In this document: positions 7,892 to 16,856 of the stretch, piece after piece
Layout of the letters: every line of letters begins with the position of its first letter
Numbering within the stretch: the first letter of the stretch is position 1
Source: Desulfonauticus sp.
GTDB lineage: Bacteria; Desulfobacterota; Desulfovibrionia; Desulfovibrionales; Desulfonatronovibrionaceae
Length of the DNA stretch: 64,000 nt
Reading direction: 5' to 3'
Assembly: GCA_030950395.1 (NCBI GenBank)
Contig: JAUZRP010000002.1
Span: 47,692-111,691, forward strand
Translations under genes and position numbers: made by a program
The notes under the pieces: generated by a model
The model's input: only the letters and a program-made list of their open reading frames with translations
Databases searched by the model: none
Told to the model about the DNA's origin: nothing

Positions 7892-8165
7892 CTAATTTCC
7901 CGGCCAGTATAGCTAACATATCTTTAGTATTATGTGTTGAAATTAACATGGAAAAAATTTCTTCTTCCATATAAGGAAACAATTCTAAGGCAATAAAACT
8001 AGGGGGCAACGGTATTCCTATAAACGCTCCAAACAAAAGTAATGTAAATACATTTTGCATTTCCTGTAATTCAAATTCTATTTTTTCAACTACAAAATGT
8101 TTATTTGCTTCATTTATACATTTAAAAATTTTTTTAAATTCTGATATAATCTTAAAAAAATCCAT
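7881..8165 (-). CDS. Small hydrophobic protein coupled to the ArsA-like ATPase
   Basis: A 94-residue protein of unknown function. Residues 1-35 form a charged amphipathic region (SEFKKIFKCINEANKHFV), and about residues 38-63 contain a hydrophobic stretch with FTLLLFGAFIGIPLPPSFI, suitable for one membrane segment or hairpin broken by the prolines. The tail (LISTHNTKDMLAILAGKLDG) is amphipathic. Its reading frame overlaps the start of the ArsA-like gene, so the two proteins are probably made in fixed proportion. It could be a membrane partner or a substrate of the ATPase. I do not recognise a named family with certainty. Confidence 0.6.
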   Translation of the reverse strand: MDFFKIISEFKKIFKCINEANKHFVVEKIEFELQEMQNVFTLLLFGAFIGIPLPPSFIALELFPYMEEEIFSMLISTHNTKDMLAILAGKLDGF

Positions 8166-8191
8166 TATTCTTTATTGTTATCAATTAAATA

Positions 8192-8236
8192 AATAAAGAG
8201 TTCCTGTCACATCTAATTTTACAGGAACTCTTTATT
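8192..8236 (-). terminator. Hairpin terminator after cstA
   Basis: A perfect 16-base stem (AATAAAGAGTTCCTGT at 8192-8207 against ACAGGAACTCTTTATT at 8221-8236) lies just past the cstA stop, followed on the minus strand by T-rich sequence. It separates cstA from the ArsA-like pair. Confidence 0.75.
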
Positions 8237-8240
8237 TTTA

Positions 8241-9947
8241 TTAATTAATTTTATTTTTATTTTTAAAAAAATTAAATATAAGTATAAAGTTTAAGATAAT
8301 CATTATTATATTCATCACATAAAGGATAATTCCTTGCCCATAATTCTTGGCCATAAATCCTGGTAAAACAACAATAACATACCATATAATCGCAGCTGTA
8401 ACTGTAACCCAAAGCGCTAAAGCAGGAATAAGAGCATATCCTACATACTTCTTATCCAATTTTTTATATATCCAGGCTGCTACAGTAAATAAAGTAATTG
8501 CAGCTAATAGCTGATTAGCTGCTGAAAAGGAAGGCCAAAGAACTTTCCACTGTCCTGTCCATGCTAAATATATACCTAAAAAGGCCGGGATAGCAGAAGA
8601 TACCCATCTATTGCTTAAAAAAGTATATACTGAAGGATATTTTTCTCTAAGAGGCTCTGCTAATTCACTTATAGTATATCTCGCCAACCTATTAGTAGTA
8701 TCAAGAGTAGTCATAGCAAAAGAACTAACCCACATAGCTGCAAGAGTAATCATAAAAGTTTTGGGGAGATGAAGCACACTAACTGTCATTTCTGCATACG
8801 AGGAAACAAAAATATTTGCTCCTCCGCCTAACTTTTTTAAAAGAATTTTATAATAATCTATTGCCCAATTCGAAATAGATGCTCCAGGATCTACTTTTTG
8901 TAAAGCAGTAATTCCAAAAGCAGCAATAGAAACAATTACTATAGTGGACAAAAATCCTTCCGTAAACATTGCTCCATAACCAATAAACAGAGCATCCTTT
9001 TCAGAACTTATCTGTTTAGAAGAAGTACCCGAGGCAACAAGAGAATGAAATCCAGACAGAGCACCACAGGCTATTATAAGAGGAATAGCAGGCCAAAATG
9101 GAGTAGGTTTACCTCCTATAATAGGGGGATTAAAACTGGCAAAAGCTGGAACACTAAAACCTTTTAAAGAAAATAAAGCGGCTATTCCACCTGCTATCAG
9201 CCCAAAATAAAGCAAAAAAGAATTCATGTAATCTCTTGGCTGAAGTAAAATATTAACTGGAATAGATGCGGCTATAATAATATAAAAGAAAAATATAATC
9301 ATCCAACTGTTATAAGATAATTTTAAAGGAGTTTTTGGACCGAGATATATAGACACCAACAAAAAAACAATGCCAATTAAAGTAGAAATAGAAAATGGTA
9401 ATTTAGTTCTGTAAAGCAAAAACCCTAAAATTATTGCAAAAATTATTTTATACACGTATGCTGCTGCAGCATCTGGATGTTTAACATAAATCCCACCAAT
9501 AACTGCGGCAAAAGCTGCAACTACTAAAATTAGTAATAATAAAATAAACCATGCAAAAGTCCTTCCTGTAAATTTACCCAACAGATCTGCTGCCACATAT
9601 TGTACAGATTTACCATCATATCGAACAGAAGCACATAAGGCCCCATAATCATGAACAGCACCTATAAAGACATTACCAAACCATATCCACAAAATGCCAG
9701 GTAACCAACCATATCCCATAGCCAAAACAGGACCAACTATAGGTCCAGCTCCAGCTATAGACGCAAAATGATGTCCAAACAAAACAAACCTATGAGCAGG
9801 AACATAATCCACACCGTCATAAAGTTTTTCAGAAGGTACTTGAACATCTTCTCTTGCGCCCACAACTCTCTTGTCTAAAAATTTTCCATAAGTGAAATAA
9901 AAAATAACATAAATAACAATAGCAGCTAACACAATGACACTACTCAT
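8241..9947 (-). CDS. cstA: Carbon starvation protein CstA-like transporter
   Basis: A 568-residue polytopic membrane protein of the CstA family, inner-membrane carriers implicated in peptide or pyruvate uptake during carbon limitation. The N-terminal family block is plain: YDGVDYVPAHRFVLFGHHFA, SIAGAGPIVGPVLAMGYGW and GNVFIGAVHDYGAL; further on LSGFHSLVASGTSSKQI and TTLDTTNRLARYTI match family signatures. Many hydrophobic segments span its length. The ATG at 9947 follows GGAGGAGGTATGGGG. A promoter is predicted at 9991-10019 and a terminator follows the gene, so it is likely transcribed alone. The substrate cannot be read from sequence. Confidence 0.93.
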   Translation of the reverse strand: MSSVIVLAAIVIYVIFYFTYGKFLDKRVVGAREDVQVPSEKLYDGVDYVPAHRFVLFGHHFASIAGAGPIVGPVLAMGYGWLPGILWIWFGNVFIGAVHDYGALCASVRYDGKSVQYVAADLLGKFTGRTFAWFILLLLILVVAAFAAVIGGIYVKHPDAAAAYVYKIIFAIILGFLLYRTKLPFSISTLIGIVFLLVSIYLGPKTPLKLSYNSWMIIFFFYIIIAASIPVNILLQPRDYMNSFLLYFGLIAGGIAALFSLKGFSVPAFASFNPPIIGGKPTPFWPAIPLIIACGALSGFHSLVASGTSSKQISSEKDALFIGYGAMFTEGFLSTIVIVSIAAFGITALQKVDPGASISNWAIDYYKILLKKLGGGANIFVSSYAEMTVSVLHLPKTFMITLAAMWVSSFAMTTLDTTNRLARYTISELAEPLREKYPSVYTFLSNRWVSSAIPAFLGIYLAWTGQWKVLWPSFSAANQLLAAITLFTVAAWIYKKLDKKYVGYALIPALALWVTVTAAIIWYVIVVLPGFMAKNYGQGIILYVMNIIMIILNFILIFNFFKNKNKIN

Positions 9948-9990
9948 TCCCCATACCTCCTCCTAACAAATAATGTAATTAAGGTAAAAG

Positions 9991-10019
9991 TTAATAAAAT
10001 ATCTAAAAATTACTGTCAA
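9991..10019 (-). promoter_or_regulatory. Predicted sigma-70 promoter of cstA
   Basis: On the minus strand TTGACA (10014-10019) and TATTAA (9991-9996) are separated by 17 bases, 45 bases ahead of the cstA start. The prediction is by consensus match only. The remaining upstream gap, 10020-10481, shows no other gene and no clear structured element. Confidence 0.55.
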
Positions 10020-10481
10020 ATCAAGATAAAACCTTTTTATTCCCCATCCAGACCTTTAGACCTTTTACCTTACTTTTTCTGGTTTTTCGACGCTTATTGT
10101 GAAGAACTAATCCTTGATATTTTTTGAGAATAGTGAATATTTGAAATTCAAATTATGGAGTAAGAAAAAGCGAATATTTATGGGTGTTCAATTAATGAAT
10201 TATTAACATTGGGTATAGGGCAAGCTCTCCATGGAAAATTATTTATACTATCCCCTTAATTCCTGAGCAGGTTAAGATTTACCTATCATAACAACCAAAC
10301 GCACGGCCTCGCTTTACTAAAAATGTCTAGACTTTTGGAGATACAGCACATATTCCCAATCCAACACCAATCAATATGCTAAATTATTTTCAACAAAACA
10401 CACTAAATTAACAAAACAGTATCCTTAGTGTCAAAATTATCATTTATCGTAATAACAAAATTGAACTTTAGAGAACAATCT

Positions 10482-10925
10482 ATGAGCATAAAATTTAATC
10501 TACCCAAACGTTTTTTTGAAACAGGATCAGATTTGCTCCACTTAATTATTAGCATTTTGTTGATAATTTTAGGAGGAGCGTTTATCTTTCAAATATTTTT
10601 TAATTTTAAAGTCCTCTTTTTTACCAAAAATTTTGCCTATACAGTAGGTCTCATTCTAAACAAAATTTTCTTTGCCCTTATGATCTTAGAAGTAGCTCAC
10701 ACTGTAGTAATATCTTATCAAGAACACGTGATAAAACCAGAACCATTTCTCGTAGTGGGACTAATCGCCACCATAAGACGCATCCTGGCAATCACTCTAA
10801 ATCTAGTCGAAACCAATCCTCATCCAGAACGATTTTATATGACTATGGTGGAAATAGGAGTTTTATCCCTGCTTATTTTAATTTTAGTAATAGGGATCGT
10901 CATCCTAAAAAAATACGACAAATAA
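10482..10925 (+). CDS. PsiE-like phosphate-starvation-inducible membrane protein
   Basis: A small membrane protein of 147 residues with four hydrophobic segments (about residues 17-38, 47-70, 83-105 and 119-140). The conserved block EHVIKPEPFLVVGLIATIRR between segments two and three resembles the PsiE family, first named for phosphate-starvation induction in E. coli and still without a known mechanism. ATG 10482 is chosen; a GTG at 10428 would add 18 residues that do not fit the family. It is a single gene, divergent from cstA. A small inverted repeat (TGGGG/CCCCA, 10974-10990) lies after it but lacks a good T-run. Confidence 0.7.
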   Translation: MSIKFNLPKRFFETGSDLLHLIISILLIILGGAFIFQIFFNFKVLFFTKNFAYTVGLILNKIFFALMILEVAHTVVISYQEHVIKPEPFLVVGLIATIRRILAITLNLVETNPHPERFYMTMVEIGVLSLLILILVIGIVILKKYDK

Positions 10926-11141
10926 CACGTATCTGTCCAAAAAGTTTTTGGAAATGTTTTCAGGTGTAAAGTCTGGGGCTAATGACCCCAAAGCTAAGAA
11001 CAGTACAATAACTTTTTAATTTTTTAAGTATAAAAACTCTCTTTTTTAGAGCACGTTTAGCTATACTAACTTTTTTTGGGGCCTGATTCCAAAATTTATT
11101 TAAACAAAAAATATTTTTAGATAATCGTTATCGCAATGAAG

Positions 11142-12119
11142 TTAAGCCAAAAACAATTTTATCTTAGCCAAAGATTCTATTTCTTCACTTAAAGCAAAAG
11201 TTTCTGTAAGCTCACTACCCCATACTACCAGTCCATGTTTGGCTAGATAAATTATCTGATATTTTTTACTAGCTTCTCCCACAGCCTGAGCCAGCTCCAA
11301 ACTACCTGGTTCATATTCCGAAAGTTTCGTAAATCTGGGAAAAATAAACTTTGTTTCCAATAAAGACAAATCCAAAAGTTCTTTTCCTTGTAAAAACAAA
11401 TTATTTAAACAAGGGGGGTGGGTGTGCAAAACTGCTCTAGCCTTGGGTTGATTCTCATAAATAGATAAATGCATTTTAAACTCAGAAGAAGGATTATCTC
11501 CTGCAATAAATTCTTTCTTTTGGAGATCAAAAACAGAAAAATCTTTAAAATCTAATTCAGCTTTAAAAGTTTTAGAATTAGTAATCAAAACTCTCTCTTC
11601 CAGTCGCACGCTAATATTACCATTAAAACCAGACAACAGTTCTTTTTGCCAAGCCCAAAAAGCTATCTTTTGTATTTGGGAAAAATAAATAGAAGGAAAA
11701 AAAATGGTCTTACCTTGATAATCTTGCTCAGCCAAACAGGGCTTTATATCTACCACATATGTACCATCAATAGCTTCCAGAGGATGAACTATAATCCCAT
11801 CCTCTTCCAATTTTAAAATATCTACCTTATGAAGACCAATAGGATTGGGACGATGAGGTGACCTAGTGGCAAAAACTCCATGCAAGGGAACAGACCTATC
11901 CCCTCCCGGATGCACCTTTAGACAATCCCTTTCGGCCAAATGCAACCAGGTCAGCAAAAAAACCTTTTGTCCTTTAAAAAGCTTCTCTAGCCCATCTCTA
12001 TAATCTGGAAAAATAACTACTTTTGCAGGCGGTAAATTGGGAGTAGCCTGTCTTGGAGAAGCAATAAGATCTTTTAAAGGGGAAAAAATTTTCCCAATAA
12101 ATTGAATATCGGCTTTCAT
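11142..12119 (-). CDS. TrmO (TsaA-like) methyltransferase fused to class II aldolase domain
   Basis: A 325-residue fusion. Residues 1-145 form a TrmO domain, which methylates t6A37 of tRNA-Thr using SAM: IGKIFSPLKD at the N-terminus, LTWLHLAERDCLKVHPGGD and the family motif GVFATRSPHRPNPIGLHKVDI (the central SPHRPNPIGL is diagnostic). Residues 150-325 form a class II aldolase/adducin domain with GFNGNIS, the metal-binding HTHPP near residue 236 and AKHGLVVWG near residue 296. Class II aldolases of this type act on sugar phosphates or in methionine salvage; the substrate is unknown. It starts 53 bases beyond the qrcD stop, with a terminator between, so it is separately transcribed or reached by read-through. 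Confidence 0.88.
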   Translation of the reverse strand: MKADIQFIGKIFSPLKDLIASPRQATPNLPPAKVVIFPDYRDGLEKLFKGQKVFLLTWLHLAERDCLKVHPGGDRSVPLHGVFATRSPHRPNPIGLHKVDILKLEEDGIIVHPLEAIDGTYVVDIKPCLAEQDYQGKTIFFPSIYFSQIQKIAFWAWQKELLSGFNGNISVRLEERVLITNSKTFKAELDFKDFSVFDLQKKEFIAGDNPSSEFKMHLSIYENQPKARAVLHTHPPCLNNLFLQGKELLDLSLLETKFIFPRFTKLSEYEPGSLELAQAVGEASKKYQIIYLAKHGLVVWGSELTETFALSEEIESLAKIKLFLA

Positions 12120-12126
12120 AATTATT

Positions 12127-12155
12127 TTCAGGCAAGGCTTTTAACCTTGCCTGAA
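12127..12155 (-). terminator. Hairpin terminator of the qrc operon
   Basis: An 11-base stem, TTCAGGCAAGG (12127-12137) against CCTTGCCTGAA (12145-12155), lies 18 bases beyond the qrcD stop and ends in A/T-rich sequence including TAAT on the minus strand. It marks the end of the qrcABCD transcript. Confidence 0.75.
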
Positions 12156-12172
12156 ATTATAAAATTATAGAG

Positions 12173-13411
12173 TTAACTTTTATTTAACTGACGTTCTTGA
12201 GGGAAAAGAGGAAGATACCTATAAGACAGACTAAGGACTATCACCCCAAAGGCAATTATTTCTATACTGGTTATCCATTCTACCCAATTCGGTGTATAAG
12301 AATGCCATTTGTCAAAAGGCAACACAGGAGCAGCACAAGTCTGAACCGTAAACACGTATCTATTTATGACAATACCAATACAATCCAAAATAGCTGCAGT
12401 ATAAAGCAAAACAGGTATCCTTCTAAATTTGGGCACAATTAACAATATCGCAGGAATTACACCACACAAACCAATCTCTGTCCACAATAACCATTTGCCA
12501 AAACCTGCATTATTATTAAACACCTGATCAAAAGTAAGACCCATTTTGGGCAAAGTAACTGTTGCCCAATACCAGGTATCTAAAATTTTAAAGAAAATAT
12601 AAAAACAAAGTAAAGAACCAGCAATTTTACCCATGAGCATCTTAACGTCGTAAGAGACAAGCTTTCTCCCTGAAATTTTTTCCATGAGAGTAGCAATCAA
12701 CATAGTAAAAGCAGGTCCTGAAGCAATAGCAGATACCACAAACAAAAAGAAGGTCCAGGGCCAGATAAAAAATCCTTCTCTATAAGCAAAAGGACGTCCA
12801 AACAATACGCCATACATACCACCTAAAGACCCCTGATGGAAGCAAGAAAGAAAAGTACCAACACCAGCAAATAAAGGCATAAAAATATGAAAATTATGAG
12901 CTAATTTGCGAATAAATAAATTCTGACTCAACTTTCTATTTTCCAAAATAATAGGAATATACTCAATTAACAATACAGTACAATAACAGGTGATACAAAA
13001 GATAACTTCTGTCAGCATAGAATGAACATTTGGGTGCCAATATCCAAACCAAGCTCTAAGAGGCTGTCCAATATCCAACACCAGAACCAACATAGCTCCC
13101 ACATAACAAATAAAACCAACTATTACTGCTAAATTAATTATGTTTTCTAATTCTTTAATCCCAACAATATACTTTAAAAAACCAGAGAAAAAAGCTCCTG
13201 CACCAAGGGCAATCACAGCCAAATCAAAAGTAATCCACAAACCAAATCCAAAATAATTGTTTAAATTAGTTGTAACAAGTCCTTTGGAGAGCACAAGATA
13301 CATTCCATAAACACCCCAAAGCAAAATAGCTCCCCATATAGCCAACCAAATCATAAATTTGCCAAAAGAACAGCGCTGAACGCCTTCTGGTAACCATTCT
13401 TTATCTATCAT
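12173..13411 (-). CDS. qrcD: Menaquinone reductase, integral membrane subunit QrcD (NrfD family)
   Basis: A 412-residue NrfD/PsrC-type membrane protein with about ten hydrophobic segments. In the Qrc complex of sulfate reducers this subunit holds the menaquinone-binding site and receives electrons from the periplasmic subunits. Features visible are the segment WITFDLAVIALGAGAFFSGF, the acidic and polar turns around LDIGQPLRAWFGYWHPN typical of NrfD proteins, and the HQGSLGGMYGVLFGRP block. It begins 2 bases after the qrcC stop and is the last gene of qrcABCD. The complete four-gene set in the same order as in Desulfovibrio makes the assignment secure. Confidence 0.93.
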   Translation of the reverse strand: MIDKEWLPEGVQRCSFGKFMIWLAIWGAILLWGVYGMYLVLSKGLVTTNLNNYFGFGLWITFDLAVIALGAGAFFSGFLKYIVGIKELENIINLAVIVGFICYVGAMLVLVLDIGQPLRAWFGYWHPNVHSMLTEVIFCITCYCTVLLIEYIPIILENRKLSQNLFIRKLAHNFHIFMPLFAGVGTFLSCFHQGSLGGMYGVLFGRPFAYREGFFIWPWTFFLFVVSAIASGPAFTMLIATLMEKISGRKLVSYDVKMLMGKIAGSLLCFYIFFKILDTWYWATVTLPKMGLTFDQVFNNNAGFGKWLLWTEIGLCGVIPAILLIVPKFRRIPVLLYTAAILDCIGIVINRYVFTVQTCAAPVLPFDKWHSYTPNWVEWITSIEIIAFGVIVLSLSYRYLPLFPQERQLNKS

Positions 13412-13413
13412 GG

Positions 13414-14181
13414 CTATTCTCCCTTTGTTTTTTCAGTTGACAGATAGTTATCAGCCAAACGACGCACCCATTCCCGCTTACTATAGTAATACACTTGAGG
13501 ATCTGTTCCCAAACGCTCCAATAATCTAAAGGCATATTTGCTCTTGGCTAGTTTGGCAACTTTGTGCTCTGGATTATTCAAGTCACCAAAAACAATAGCT
13601 CCGGTAGGACAAATCTCTGCACAAGCAGGAATATACGCATCTTCTGGTAATTTGAGAGGGTCTTTGCCCTCATAACGCGCCTTTTCTTTGGCTTCCATAA
13701 AACGATGATGACAAAAAGTGCACTTTTCTACTACACCTCTTGGTCTTGGAGATGCAGAGATATTTAGAGTCTTATCCAGACCTTTGGGCCACTTAGGATC
13801 ATACCAATTAAAGTATCTAGCATGATAAGGACAAGCAGCCATACAATACCTACACCCTATACAACGAGGATAGATCTGACTCACTATGCCACCTTCCTCA
13901 TCTTTAGTAGTAGCTACCACAGGACAAACCGTAGAGCAAGATGGTTTACCACACTGCATACAAGGTCTGGGCAGGTAAGCTATTTCATGATCAGGAAAAG
14001 GCTTACCATTGCTTAGTTCATAGACCAACATCCAGGTCAAGGTCATGGTTTTATCTGAGCCATCCTGCATGGGAGCAATATTATTTTCTGCCTGACAGGC
14101 CACCATACATGCTCCGCAACCTGTGCACTTATCTATATCGATAACCATTCCCCATTTTACTTTAAATTCTTTGTGTTCCAT
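13414..14181 (-). CDS. qrcC: Menaquinone reductase, iron-sulfur subunit QrcC
   Basis: A ferredoxin-like subunit of 255 residues carrying four cysteine motifs for [Fe-S] clusters: CTGCGACMVACQ near the start, CMQCGKPSCSTVCP, CIGCRYCMAACPYHARYF and the split set CTFCHHRF with CAEICPTGAI. It passes electrons from the cytochrome and QrcB to the membrane subunit QrcD on the periplasmic side. It has no own signal peptide, so export would be as a partner of the Tat-dependent QrcB. ATG 14181 is preferred over GTG 14190 because AGAGG lies 8 bases ahead of the ATG. Confidence 0.93.
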   Translation of the reverse strand: MEHKEFKVKWGMVIDIDKCTGCGACMVACQAENNIAPMQDGSDKTMTLTWMLVYELSNGKPFPDHEIAYLPRPCMQCGKPSCSTVCPVVATTKDEEGGIVSQIYPRCIGCRYCMAACPYHARYFNWYDPKWPKGLDKTLNISASPRPRGVVEKCTFCHHRFMEAKEKARYEGKDPLKLPEDAYIPACAEICPTGAIVFGDLNNPEHKVAKLAKSKYAFRLLERLGTDPQVYYYSKREWVRRLADNYLSTEKTKGE

Positions 14182-14202
14182 AGATTTCACCTCTCTCCAA
14201 TT

Positions 14203-16236
14203 TTAAGCCCTGACAACTTTTACTTGAGACTTATTCCAAACTTGAAACCCGCTACCCTTCTCTGTAACCACACTTAACACCTTAAACACATTGTCTCCCT
14301 TGCCACGCACGTATTCATCCCAAGCCTCATGGCCAAAACCTAAGGGCACCGCAATGGTATCATCCATTACAGTCTCGGTTATATTCACCCTGCCTACAAA
14401 TTCTCTGCCTGCCCCCTGCAATTTGACTTTATCACCTTGTTTTAATCCAAGCTTTTTAGCCGTAGTTCTGTTTACTTGAACATACAAATCTCTTCCCTTT
14501 AACTCAGAATCCCTTACCACCACTACTTCTGTAGGTGTCAAAGCTTGAGTAGTATTACCCAAATAATTTCTCGCTACAGGTGCTAAAAACGTACCTTCTG
14601 TATCTGGCACCAATCCGTTGGCTAAAATTTCTACTGAAAGCCTTAGTTGGTTTTGCCCAACCCATTTATTAGAAACCTTAGTTCTCCCACTCAATAGGTC
14701 CTCAAAATCAGCTCCTACAGCAGAAGCTTTGGCCTTTAACACATCTTCAAAAGACTTATAGCCAAGATCCTTTTTCAAACTCTTAGCAACTTCTAAAATA
14801 AAGTCTGGTGTAGATTTAGCATTGACCACTGGCTTAATGACAGGAGCAGCCACACTATAAATCACTTTACCTGAACCAAAAGGAGTATAAGCATCATCAT
14901 ATCTTTCTAAAAAGTGTGGCGCTGGCAAGATCAAATCACACATCACTGCTGTTTCATCTAAAAAAGTACTAAAACCAACCTTAAAGGGTATCTTAGAAAA
15001 AGCTTCTTGTACTTGAAGAGCTTGAGGCAAAGCATAAATCGGATTGGCATCATACACCATTAAAACGTCTATCTTTTTGTTCCCAGAAACTACATTTTTC
15101 AAAAATTCACCCAAAACATTTTTACTTAGACTTGCTCTAGAAGGAGCACTCTCCACTACTTTTACCTCAGGCAAAAGAACCATCCCGCCTCTTTTATTCA
15201 CGTTACCCAAAAGTAAATTAAGCAAAATACCACTTGTCCAATCAAAACTTCCACTTCCCTGTCCAAAATCTGAACCAATTATTACACAAGGTGAACCAGC
15301 AGCAACAAGTTCCTGAGCAAGTTGTTTTATTTTGTTAATTTTTACCCCTGTCTTAGCCTCTACCACAGCAGGAGTATATTTAGACAAAACAAAATTCTTA
15401 ACTTCAGAGAAACCATCTATAGTAGCGCCTTTACCCATCTTTAACAGATAATAAGCTATACCTAAAGCCAAAACACCTTCCTGCCCAGGATAAACAGGCA
15501 CCCACTCATCTACAGCAGCTGCCGTACCTGTCTGAACAGGACCAGCATAAATATATTTTCCCTTTCTAGTGGCAAAAGCCTTTTGATTTCTAACAACAGT
15601 ACCCCAACTGGATAAAATATCAGCCCCTAGACTCAATACATAATCAGAATTTTCTAAATCAAAGCCAATTTGTCCTTTTCCACCCATTTGACTCCAGGTA
15701 TAAGCACTCACCTGAGCGTCACTAGGCATAAAGTAAAAATCCTCACTGCCCAGCAAGGATAAAAACCCAGCCAACACTTCACTGGCTGATCCATTCTCAT
15801 CACCACTAATACAAGCTGCTTTTCCAGAGCTCAATTTTTCGCTCAAAATTCTTCTAGCCTCGTCCCAAGAAATAGGCTCAAATTTCCCATTATTGTTTTT
15901 AAGAGGTCCTTTTACTCTTGCTGGACGATACAACAATCTAACAGAACAAGAACCTAAAGGACAAACACCACCCTCACTCAAAGGATGCGTACTATTCCCC
16001 TGGGCAACAACAGGCCTTTTACCTACTTTATGAATAGACAAACCACACCCTGCCGGGCATAACTTACAAACAGAAGCCACTTGAGAACGCTTTCCATACT
16101 GTAACTTAGGGATCCAAGGCCAATTTTGAGACCAAATAGACACATCATCTAAAGTTTTCCAGGGAATAGGCGTACACAAAGTACCTACAGCACCACCTAC
16201 TAAAAAAGTAATAAATCCTCTTCGATCAAGTCCCAT
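14203..16236 (-). CDS. qrcB: Menaquinone reductase, molybdopterin-oxidoreductase-like subunit QrcB
   Basis: A 677-residue protein of the molybdopterin oxidoreductase superfamily. In characterised Qrc complexes this subunit keeps the fold but carries no molybdenum cofactor. The N-terminus has a Tat signal, DRRGFITFLVGGAVG, and then the cluster cysteines CKLCPAGCG with a fourth cysteine in GGVCPLG. The DMSO-reductase-type C-terminal domain (VQVNRTTAKKLGLKQGDKV) is present. ATG 16236 is chosen so that the twin-arginine motif lies at residues 5-6; an upstream ATG at 16251 is possible but adds MRGEK, which overlaps the ribosome binding site. It lies between qrcA and qrcC in one operon. Confidence 0.93.
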   Translation of the reverse strand: MGLDRRGFITFLVGGAVGTLCTPIPWKTLDDVSIWSQNWPWIPKLQYGKRSQVASVCKLCPAGCGLSIHKVGKRPVVAQGNSTHPLSEGGVCPLGSCSVRLLYRPARVKGPLKNNNGKFEPISWDEARRILSEKLSSGKAACISGDENGSASEVLAGFLSLLGSEDFYFMPSDAQVSAYTWSQMGGKGQIGFDLENSDYVLSLGADILSSWGTVVRNQKAFATRKGKYIYAGPVQTGTAAAVDEWVPVYPGQEGVLALGIAYYLLKMGKGATIDGFSEVKNFVLSKYTPAVVEAKTGVKINKIKQLAQELVAAGSPCVIIGSDFGQGSGSFDWTSGILLNLLLGNVNKRGGMVLLPEVKVVESAPSRASLSKNVLGEFLKNVVSGNKKIDVLMVYDANPIYALPQALQVQEAFSKIPFKVGFSTFLDETAVMCDLILPAPHFLERYDDAYTPFGSGKVIYSVAAPVIKPVVNAKSTPDFILEVAKSLKKDLGYKSFEDVLKAKASAVGADFEDLLSGRTKVSNKWVGQNQLRLSVEILANGLVPDTEGTFLAPVARNYLGNTTQALTPTEVVVVRDSELKGRDLYVQVNRTTAKKLGLKQGDKVKLQGAGREFVGRVNITETVMDDTIAVPLGFGHEAWDEYVRGKGDNVFKVLSVVTEKGSGFQVWNKSQVKVVRA

Positions 16237-16251
16237 TTTCTCACCCCTCAT

Positions 16252-16797
16252 TTATTTATGACAAACATAGCAGGCATTGCTAGCCCCTCTCCGGGCATGA
16301 CACCTTTCACACTGCCACATTTTCATTGTTTGTTTACTATAACCAGAAATTCTATCCTCATAATAAACAGGAGGAGTATCCATATGCCCCACATCAGGAT
16401 GACAAGTAGTACACTTTATTCCCTTATGGGCAATATGAGAAAAGAATACATTATCAGGCTGTTTCTGATAGATAAGCCAAGGTACTTCCTTGCCTTTTTC
16501 TACATACTCTTCCACAAACTTCTTTTCTGCCGGATCATCACCCTGCACCTCAGAATGACACTCTGCACACTGCTCTGTGGTAGGAATCCCCGCAAAAGAT
16601 CCATCTTCACGATAAGAATGACACTCATCGCAAGACATCCCTTGATCTTCCACGTGCACTTTGTGACTAAACCTAATAGGCTGAGTTTTTTTGCTATACA
16701 GCAACTCAGGAAACAGCCACCACCCCACAATAAGCGCTCCCACTAGCCCAAACAAAAAAGGAAGCACCAAACAACTTTTGCCTTTTGCCACTTTCAT
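16252..16797 (-). CDS. qrcA: Menaquinone reductase, multiheme cytochrome c subunit QrcA
   Basis: A 181-residue periplasmic cytochrome with an N-terminal anchor or signal (LVLPFLFGLVGALIVGWWLF). Five CXXCH haem sites are visible: CDECH, CAECH, CTTCH, CERCH and CYVCH; other histidines (FSHKVH, FSHIAH) could be distal ligands. QrcA receives electrons from the type I tetrahaem cytochrome c3 pool reduced by periplasmic hydrogenases and formate dehydrogenases. A strong ribosome binding site (AGGGAGGG) precedes ATG 16797. It is the first gene of qrcABCD. Published QrcA is described as hexahaem, so a sixth, non-standard site would need checking. Confidence 0.92.
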   Translation of the reverse strand: MKVAKGKSCLVLPFLFGLVGALIVGWWLFPELLYSKKTQPIRFSHKVHVEDQGMSCDECHSYREDGSFAGIPTTEQCAECHSEVQGDDPAEKKFVEEYVEKGKEVPWLIYQKQPDNVFFSHIAHKGIKCTTCHPDVGHMDTPPVYYEDRISGYSKQTMKMWQCERCHARRGASNACYVCHK

Positions 16798-16856
16798 ACC
16801 CTCCCTAGCACTAAATTTTGAGCAAAAATTTAACAGATACCCACTTACATCTGAAT

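Noticed and set aside
6995..8165. Arsenic-resistance operon
   Set aside because: The ATPase belongs to the ArsA/Get3 family, but no arsB, arsC, arsD or arsR gene is nearby and the arsenite-binding cysteines are not evident.
14203..16797. Several plus-strand open frames antisense to the qrc genes
   Set aside because: Shadows of strongly coding minus-strand genes; no family motifs.
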